NCBI RefSeq assembly: GCF_006438915.1
Contig: NZ_RCZE01000003.1
Location: 377,070 to 441,069, forward strand
Length of the DNA stretch: 64,000 nucleotides
From: Pseudomonas arsenicoxydans
GTDB taxonomy: Bacteria; Pseudomonadota; Gammaproteobacteria; Pseudomonadales; Pseudomonadaceae
Direction of reading: 5' to 3'
A model generated the notes under the pieces. The model was given only the letters and a program-made list of their open reading frames with translations. It was not told where the DNA came from and ran no database searches. The translations under genes and the position numbers were made by a program. Of this stretch, positions 58,900-64,000 are shown piece by piece. The number at the start of each line of letters is the position of its first letter. Positions within the stretch are counted from its first letter, which is position 1.

Positions 58900-60738
58900 T
58901 CAATAGCGGTACTTGCCGCAGTGAATATCCGCCAGCACCTGCTCGGTGACCTGCACGTAAGTCTGGGTGCCGGGCAGCCAGGCGTAGATCGGGTCATCGC
59001 CGGTTTTGCCGGGGTCGAAGGCTTCGTCCTTGAGCCGGGTCTTCTGGTATTTGAAGGTCCCGGTGGTTTCCATTTTCACTTTCACCCGCAGGAACAACGG
59101 CACCGCATAGGCCGGCATTTGCTGACGAGCGAAATCCAGCAGTTCGCTGAAGTCCAGGGTGGCCAGGGATTCGGCCGGGGTAATCGCCGCCATGCCGGCA
59201 CGCCCGTTAGTGTTGTGGACTTCTACGCCATACGCCACGGCTTCCGCGATGTGCGGATGTTGCAGGAGGATGTTTTCCACTTCCGTGGTCGAGACGTTTT
59301 CGCCTTTCCAGCGGTAGGTGTCACCCAACCGGTCGACGAATTGCGCATGGCCGAAACCAATGTTGCGCAGCAGGTCACCGGTGTTGAAGTACCGATCGCC
59401 CTTCTTGAACACGTCATGCAGCACGATTTTTTCGGTCTTTAGCGGATCGGTGTAGCCGTCCAGCGGCGCCTTGTCGTCGATTCTCGCCAGTAACAAACCC
59501 TGCGCGCCCTTGGCCACTTTGTTCATGAAACCCTTGGCGTTGCGAATCGGCTGGCCGCTGTCGTGGTCGTAGGCCACCAGCTCCCAGGCCATCAGCGAGA
59601 AACCGATGGTGTGGTCAAAATTGAGCATGTTGGTGAAGCCGATGTTGCCGTCGCTGGCCGCATACAGTTCACAGATATGGTCGACGCCGAAGCGGGTCTT
59701 GAAGGCGTCCCACGCGCCGGGCCGCAAACCATTGCCGATCATCTTCGTCACGCCGTGCTGGTTGTCCTCGGCGCTGGCGGGTTGATCCACCAGATAGCGG
59801 CACAGTTCGCCGACGTAGCCGAGAGTAGTCGCATGGTATTTGCGTACGTCGTTCCAGAACTGGCTGGCGCTGAACTTGCGGCGGATGGCAAACCCCGAGG
59901 CGCCGCTAATGGCCGAACCCCAGCACACGCAGAGCCCGGTAGCGTGATACAGCGGCAAGGTGCAATAGACGATGTCGTGCGGCTGCATGTCCAGGGCAAT
60001 CAGGCCGAAACTGGCGGAACTGCGCATCCAGCGCCCGTGCTTGAAGACGCCGGCCTTGGGCAAACCGGTGGTGCCCGAGGTGTAGATATAGAAACAAGGA
60101 TCGTCGAAAAAAACCTGTTGGCTGCTGGCAGGATTGTCGTCGGTTGCGTCGACACTGGCCGTCATCAGGTTGACGAAGCCCTCGGGCGCAATGCCCGGAT
60201 GGTTGTAGGTGTCTTGATCGGCGACGAACCAGGTTCGCGCCGGCGCGATGGACACCCGGTCGCGGACCATGGAAAAAGCCGGGACCAATTCGCCGCCGAC
60301 AATGATCGCCACCGGGGCCACCAGGTTCAGGCTGTGCGCGAGGGTATCGCGGGTCTGCGAGGTGTTAAGCAACGCGCTGATCGCGCCGACCTTGGCCACC
60401 GCCAGAATCGTCACCAGTAGTTCCGGGCGGTTCTCGATGAAGACCGCGACCACGTCTCCCTTGCCGATGCCTCGGGCAATCAGATGATGAGCAATGCGAT
60501 TCGCCCACTGGTTGACCTGCGTATAGGTCAGCGTCACGTCGCCCTGCAGTAACGCGGGGCCATCGGGATTGCGCGATGTCGCCTGTTCGAAACACCAGCC
60601 CAGGCCACACGGTTGGGTCGGATCCTTGACGTTGGCGACTTTCAGGCCCTTCACCACGCGGGGAATGGCTCTGGCGATCGTCGGCAGTTTGCGGAGCATC
60701 ATGCTCCAGGTAATCGTGTCGTTCGGCCTGCGTTTCAT
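58900..60738 (-). CDS. Long-chain acyl-CoA synthetase (FadD/FATP-like)
   Basis: A 612-residue adenylate-forming enzyme. The P-loop-like motif is FYIYTSGTTGLPKAGVF (near residue 225). FNTGDLLRNIGFGHAQFVDR lies near 470, followed by TYRWKGENVSTTEVENIL (hinge). KYQKTRLKDEAFDP holds the C-terminal lysine region. The N-terminus (ITWSMMLRKLPTIARAIPRV) and layout match very-long-chain acyl-CoA synthetase/FATP-type proteins. It activates fatty acids with ATP and CoA. GGAG 6 bases upstream fixes the ATG at 60738; 14 further upstream residues are not needed. Confidence 0.9.
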   Translation of the reverse strand: MKRRPNDTITWSMMLRKLPTIARAIPRVVKGLKVANVKDPTQPCGLGWCFEQATSRNPDGPALLQGDVTLTYTQVNQWANRIAHHLIARGIGKGDVVAVFIENRPELLVTILAVAKVGAISALLNTSQTRDTLAHSLNLVAPVAIIVGGELVPAFSMVRDRVSIAPARTWFVADQDTYNHPGIAPEGFVNLMTASVDATDDNPASSQQVFFDDPCFYIYTSGTTGLPKAGVFKHGRWMRSSASFGLIALDMQPHDIVYCTLPLYHATGLCVCWGSAISGASGFAIRRKFSASQFWNDVRKYHATTLGYVGELCRYLVDQPASAEDNQHGVTKMIGNGLRPGAWDAFKTRFGVDHICELYAASDGNIGFTNMLNFDHTIGFSLMAWELVAYDHDSGQPIRNAKGFMNKVAKGAQGLLLARIDDKAPLDGYTDPLKTEKIVLHDVFKKGDRYFNTGDLLRNIGFGHAQFVDRLGDTYRWKGENVSTTEVENILLQHPHIAEAVAYGVEVHNTNGRAGMAAITPAESLATLDFSELLDFARQQMPAYAVPLFLRVKVKMETTGTFKYQKTRLKDEAFDPGKTGDDPIYAWLPGTQTYVQVTEQVLADIHCGKYRY

Positions 60739-61079
60739 CTGTGCTCCCGCTGATTTTTTTATTGTCGGGCGGCGTTCCATGAGCTCGAAAATACGTCAGC
60801 GGTTCTTGGGCTGTACACGCGGTTTTTGCAATGTTTTGTATCCGCCACCCGGACAGATAAAGGGTGAACATCGTCATGCCGATTGGTTCCATCGAATCAG
60901 CGACGATCTTTCAAAATGCAGGATGCACGATGGCCATTCATGCAGATTGCACGAAGGCAAAAACTACATAAAAAATTAACTAATTGATTTATAAGGATTT
61001 TATTAAATTAAAATACTGGCACAATCGCTGCAACTACCTCTCCATGCTTGCCAATCACGTGCAAACGGAGCTGATAGAC
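60739..61079 (+). promoter_or_regulatory. AT-rich upstream region of the DUF3509 gene
   Basis: 341 bases between divergent starts. The part at 60960-61020 is strikingly AT-rich (TTAACTAATTGATTTATAAG, then TTTTATTAAATTAAAATACT), suitable for an UP element and promoter of the small gene to its right. No other feature is seen. Confidence 0.45.
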
Positions 61080-61358
61080 ATGAGCCTGATCCAAGAAAAA
61101 TTTTCCTCCCTGTTCTCCAACTTCGAAGTCACCACCCAGGCGCGTCCTGACGGCGGGATTCTGCTGACCCTTCGTAGTACAGAAGGCAGAGTGTTCAAAC
61201 GTTCGCTGTCCTACCAGCAATTGCACGCCGGTGACCAACTGACCTGGGCCATCAGTGCGATTCGCCGTGACTTGGCCGAACAGGCGAGTGAACTGCCGCA
61301 GATCTCCATGCTGCAAAGCCAGCAACGATTTGCCTTGCCGACTTATCACACGGCGTAA
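61080..61358 (+). CDS. DUF3509 family protein
   Basis: A 92-residue protein of the Pseudomonas-centred DUF3509 family: SLIQEKFSSLFSNFEVTTQA, then FKRSLSYQQLHAGDQLTW and IRRDLAEQAS. The ATG at 61080 follows GGAG at 9 bases; the longer open frame upstream is AT-rich leader. It is soluble, with no motif pointing to a function. It is flanked by a REP pair. Confidence 0.85.
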   Translation: MSLIQEKFSSLFSNFEVTTQARPDGGILLTLRSTEGRVFKRSLSYQQLHAGDQLTWAISAIRRDLAEQASELPQISMLQSQQRFALPTYHTA

Positions 61359-61383
61359 ATCACCCTGATGGCAACACAAAACA

Positions 61384-61478
61384 CTGTGGGAGCCGAGCTT
61401 GCTCGCGATGAGGGTCCGCCAGTCAACATTGTTGTTGAATGACACACCGCAATCGCGAGCAAGCTCGGCTCCCACAGG
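61384..61478. repeat. REP pair (family A variant)
   Basis: CTGTGGGAGCCGAGCTTGCT faces AGCAAGCTCGGCTCCCACAG. Spacer ACATTGTTGTTGAATGACAC recalls the spacers of the prp-operon REP pairs. Between convergent DUF3509 and mtnC genes. Confidence 0.9.
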
Positions 61479-61503
61479 TTATGTGTGTGATGTAGTAGAT
61501 GTC

Positions 61504-62187
61504 TTAAAAGGTGGAGGGGTTGATTCGCGCGAAGCTGTCGACGGTCAGATGGCCTGCCAGCTCCCCGCCCTCTCGCGCCAGCCCGCAGGTCGCCATCCCG
61601 GCCGTGCGTGCAGCGTCCAGCTCTTCGACGATGTCGGACAGAAATAGAATCTGCGCAGGCTCAATACCGATGGCCTGAGTGATGCGTTGGTAAGACTGCG
61701 CTTCCCGCTTGGGTCCCGACGTGGTGTCGAAATAGCCGCTAAACAGTGGCGACAAATCCCCCGCCTCCGAACAGCCGAAAATCAGTTTTTGCGCCTGGAT
61801 CGAGCCCGAGGAATACACCAACAGTTGATAGCCTTCCTGATGCCAGCGCTTGAGCGCTTCAACGGCGTCCGGGTAAACATGGCCCTTCAACTGCCCGGCC
61901 TGATATCCCTGCTCCCACACCATGCCTTGCAATGCTTTGAGCGGCGTGGCTTTGCGGTCTTCGGCGATCCAGCCCAGGAGGATGGTGATCACCCGCTCAA
62001 CGTCGGCGTCCGGCTCGGTGCTGTCGCGGCGCACGGCGGCCAGTTGTTCAGCCACATCGGCGCGCGCGGCGTGCTGACGGACAAAATCCGGCAGGTGTTT
62101 GGCGGCGTAGGGAAACAGCACGTCGAACACAAAACTCACCGCGCTGGTGGTGCCTTCGATGTCGGTGAGAATCGCTTTGATCGGCAT
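61504..62187 (-). CDS. mtnC: Acireductone synthase (enolase-phosphatase E1)
   Basis: A 227-residue HAD-superfamily enzyme of methionine salvage that enolises and dephosphorylates 2,3-diketo-5-methylthiopentyl-1-phosphate. Motif I is [15 protein letters not shown], motif II is [16 protein letters not shown], and [19 protein letters not shown] holds the acidic motif. The ATG at 62187 follows GAGGA. It is 4 bases after mtnD and is the last gene of the operon. Confidence 0.95.
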   Translation of the reverse strand: MPIKAILTDIEGTTSAVSFVFDVLFPYAAKHLPDFVRQHAARADVAEQLAAVRRDSTEPDADVERVITILLGWIAEDRKATPLKALQGMVWEQGYQAGQLKGHVYPDAVEALKRWHQEGYQLLVYSSGSIQAQKLIFGCSEAGDLSPLFSGYFDTTSGPKREAQSYQRITQAIGIEPAQILFLSDIVEELDAARTAGMATCGLAREGGELAGHLTVDSFARINPSTF

Positions 62188-62191
62188 CGGT

Positions 62192-62737
62192 TCAGTCCTC
62201 AAGACGCGGGAAGCGGCTGGCGATGTCTTCGCCGGTGAAGTTGGCCACCCAGCCTTCAGGATTGTTGAACAGGCGGATCGCGACGAAATGCGGATGCTCG
62301 CCCATGTCAAACCAGTGCGGCGTGCCGGCCGGCACCGAGATCAAGTCGTTCTTTTCGCAGAGCACGGCGTAGACGTAATCGTCGATGTGCAGGGTAAACA
62401 GGCCACGACCCGCCACGAAAAACCGGACTTCGTCTTCGCCATGACGGTGTTCGTCGAGGAACTTGGCGCGCAATTCGGCTTTTTGCGGGTGATCGCTGTT
62501 CAGGCTGATGACGTCGACCGTGATGTAACCGCGCTCGGTCATCAGCTTGTCGATCTGTTGCTGATACGCGGCGATCACTTCTTCCTGACTGGCGCCCGGC
62601 TGGATCTTCGCCGCCGCTTGCCAGCGGTCGAAACGCACGCCCTGCTCGGCTAGCGTGGAGGCGATGTCTTCGAAATGGGTCAGCACCTTGTTCGGCAGGT
62701 CAGGGCTTGAGACGTGGTAAACGGACAGGCTGCTCAT
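62192..62737 (-). CDS. mtnD: Acireductone dioxygenase
   Basis: A 181-residue cupin that oxidises acireductone to 2-keto-4-methylthiobutyrate and formate in methionine salvage. Metal ligands are visible in [17 protein letters not shown] (two His and a Glu) and a third His in [15 protein letters not shown]. It lies between mtnB (20 bases) and mtnC (4 bases). Bound metal (Fe or Ni) decides the product and cannot be read from sequence. Confidence 0.95.
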   Translation of the reverse strand: MSSLSVYHVSSPDLPNKVLTHFEDIASTLAEQGVRFDRWQAAAKIQPGASQEEVIAAYQQQIDKLMTERGYITVDVISLNSDHPQKAELRAKFLDEHRHGEDEVRFFVAGRGLFTLHIDDYVYAVLCEKNDLISVPAGTPHWFDMGEHPHFVAIRLFNNPEGWVANFTGEDIASRFPRLED

Positions 62738-62757
62738 CAGGGCAACTCCTTAACAGT

Positions 62758-63384
62758 TCATGCGTTACGGTTAAAGAGCGCGCGCGTCTTCAACTCGCAC
62801 TCGAACAAAAATTCAAAGGCCTCGATCTGCCGCAGCGCATCGCTCATGCGCGCGCCCCAGGTGTAGAGGCCATGGCCGCGAATCAGGTAGCCGACGCAAT
62901 CGGGATGGGCGTCCAGCCAAGGCTGCACCTTGGCGGCGAGGCGCGCAATATCCTGATCGTTGTCGAAAATCGGCACCCGCACCCGGGACTCGTGGGTCGA
63001 TACGCCGGTGAAGGCTTTTTGCAGTTCGTAGTCTTCGAACTCGATGAAATCTTCCGGGGTCAGGCGCGACAGCACCGTAGCGTTGACCGAATGGGTGTGC
63101 AGCACCGCGCCGATTTCCGCGCGCCAGCGGTAGAGCTGAGTGTGCAACAAGGTTTCGGCGGACGGCTTTTTACCCGGTTCCAGGCTGTTGCCCGACAAAT
63201 CGGTGGCGAGCACATCGTCGAGCCCCAACTGGCCTTTGTGCTTGCCGGACACCGTCAGCAGCGCTTCGCTCGGCGACAGACGCGTCGAGTAGTTGCTGCT
63301 GGTGGCCGGTGACCAGCCGCGGCCATACAGAAAACGCCCGGCGTCGATGATTTCCTGGGCGAGGTGTTCACGGGTAAGGCTCAT
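62758..63384 (-). CDS. mtnB: Methylthioribulose-1-phosphate dehydratase
   Basis: A 208-residue class II aldolase family protein. Seen: GWSPATSSNYSTRLSPSEAL near residue 25, the zinc site VLHTHSVNATVLSRL, and YLIRGHGLYTWGARMSDALR. It dehydrates 5-methylthioribulose-1-phosphate in methionine salvage. Its ATG overlaps the stop of the upstream transporter gene (ATGA). mtnA is not in the window and is expected elsewhere, as is usual in Pseudomonas. Confidence 0.95.
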   Translation of the reverse strand: MSLTREHLAQEIIDAGRFLYGRGWSPATSSNYSTRLSPSEALLTVSGKHKGQLGLDDVLATDLSGNSLEPGKKPSAETLLHTQLYRWRAEIGAVLHTHSVNATVLSRLTPEDFIEFEDYELQKAFTGVSTHESRVRVPIFDNDQDIARLAAKVQPWLDAHPDCVGYLIRGHGLYTWGARMSDALRQIEAFEFLFECELKTRALFNRNA

Positions 63385-64000
63385 GGCCTGTCCTCTTGCA
63401 GTCGTGTGGCAATGATAACGGCAGCCGCCAGGGCTGCGAGGCTTGCAATACTAAAGGTCAACGGGGCGCCGAGGGCATTCCAGCTGTAGCCGGCATACAA
63501 CGCGCCCAATGCGCCACCGGTGCCGGCCAGTGCGGCATACAACGCCTGGCCCTGCCCTTGCTGGCGTGCGCCGAAACTACGTTGCACGAACTGGATGGCA
63601 GCCGCGTGAAAGCTGCCGAACGTGGCCGCGTGCAGCACTTGGGCGAGCAGCAACACCCAGAGAAATTCGGCAAACGAACCGAGCAGCACCCAGCGCAGGG
63701 CGGCCAGCAGGAAACTCGCCAGCAGCACCCGGCGTACCGAGAAGCGTGCGAGGATTTTGCTCATGGCCAAAAACATCAGCACTTCAGCCACCACGCCGAC
63801 CGCCCAGAGCATGCCGATCACGCCACGGCTGTAGCCCAACCGTTCAAGGTGCAAGGTCAAAAACGTGTAATACGGGCCATGGCTCATCTGCATCAGCGCC
63901 ACGCAGCCATAAAACGCCAGTACGCCGGGGCTGCGCAATTGCTTGAGAAACCCGTCCCCCGCTTCACGAAGGCCCTGAACCGGTTGCGCGTTTGGCACCC
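63381..64000 (-). CDS. MFS transporter (3' part, cut by the window edge)
   Basis: About 206 C-terminal residues are visible; the frame is still open at base 64000. Six hydrophobic segments are seen, e.g. FYGCVALMQMSHGPYYTFLT and GVIGMLWAVGVVAEVLMFLA, matching the second half of an MFS_1-like (HcaT/NupG-type) permease. It overlaps mtnB by 4 bases, so it is co-translated with methionine salvage genes. A nucleoside or methylthio-compound substrate is possible (inference from operon). Confidence 0.82.
   Translation of the reverse strand, partial: VPNAQPVQGLREAGDGFLKQLRSPGVLAFYGCVALMQMSHGPYYTFLTLHLERLGYSRGVIGMLWAVGVVAEVLMFLAMSKILARFSVRRVLLASFLLAALRWVLLGSFAEFLWVLLLAQVLHAATFGSFHAAAIQFVQRSFGARQQGQGQALYAALAGTGGALGALYAGYSWNALGAPLTFSIASLAALAAAVIIATRLQEDRP

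Noticed and set aside
1..64000. CRISPR arrays, insertion sequences, prophage
   Set aside because: No regularly spaced identical repeats, no transposase or integrase frames and no phage structural genes were seen; all repeats noticed are REP-type.

Overview
This 64 kb window reads as chromosome of a Pseudomonas in the P. fluorescens complex. The basis is gene content and order that match the pseudomonad core (nasA-cobA / oprF-sigX-cmpX-crfX-cmaX-rraA-hydrolase-ppsA / ppsR; the prpR-prpB-prpC-acnD-prpF-prpD propionate operon; speE; mtnBDC), GC-rich codon usage, and two families of intergenic REP elements in at least eleven inverted pairs. No species was assigned by database search.

Layout. 1-2.1 kb: end of assimilatory nitrate reductase and cobA (siroheme synthesis for nitrite reductase). 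2.2-7.8 kb: envelope and stress genes on the minus strand: porin OprF, its ECF sigma factor SigX, mechanosensitive channel CmpX, CrfX, CorA-like CmaX, RraA-like protein and an alpha/beta hydrolase. 7.9-11.2 kb: PEP synthase and its divergent regulator PpsR. 11.3-13.8 kb: a MocR regulator divergent from an EamA exporter. 13.8-22.3 kb: 2-methylcitrate cycle under a GntR/FCD regulator with two palindromic candidate operators. 22.6-25.7 kb: a three-gene RimK-like ligase / inactive transglutaminase / retropepsin operon. 25.9-31.6 kb: pabB, thrH, cysH, a LysR/SDR divergent pair and a HAD hydrolase.

31.9-42.2 kb is the accessory region. It holds an Rhs polymorphic toxin gene that appears broken by a nonsense codon and a one-base frameshift. 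Its tip is an ADP-ribosyltransferase-like domain, and three tandem paralogous small genes follow that look like an immunity array. After these come a string of small secreted or acidic proteins (two tandem glycine-zipper proteins, and one with an 11-G tract), a YbjQ protein and a beta-lactamase-family pseudogene. The region ends at a tRNA-Ser(GGA).

42.8-50.5 kb: crotonase, acyltransferase, CorA, a glutamine amidotransferase and a two-gene beta-oxidation operon. 50.5-54.7 kb: a c-type cytochrome protein and the alpha-E / circularly permuted ATP-grasp / transglutaminase operon. 55-64 kb: RraB-like protein, speE, small proteins, an ankyrin protein, an acyl-CoA synthetase, a DUF3509 protein and a methionine-salvage operon entered through an MFS transporter cut by the window edge.

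The strongest candidate for an undescribed system is the Rhs-ART toxin tip with its triple immunity-like array (36.3-38.0 kb). The two lesions suggest the toxin is dead, or phase-variable, while the candidate immunity genes are kept.
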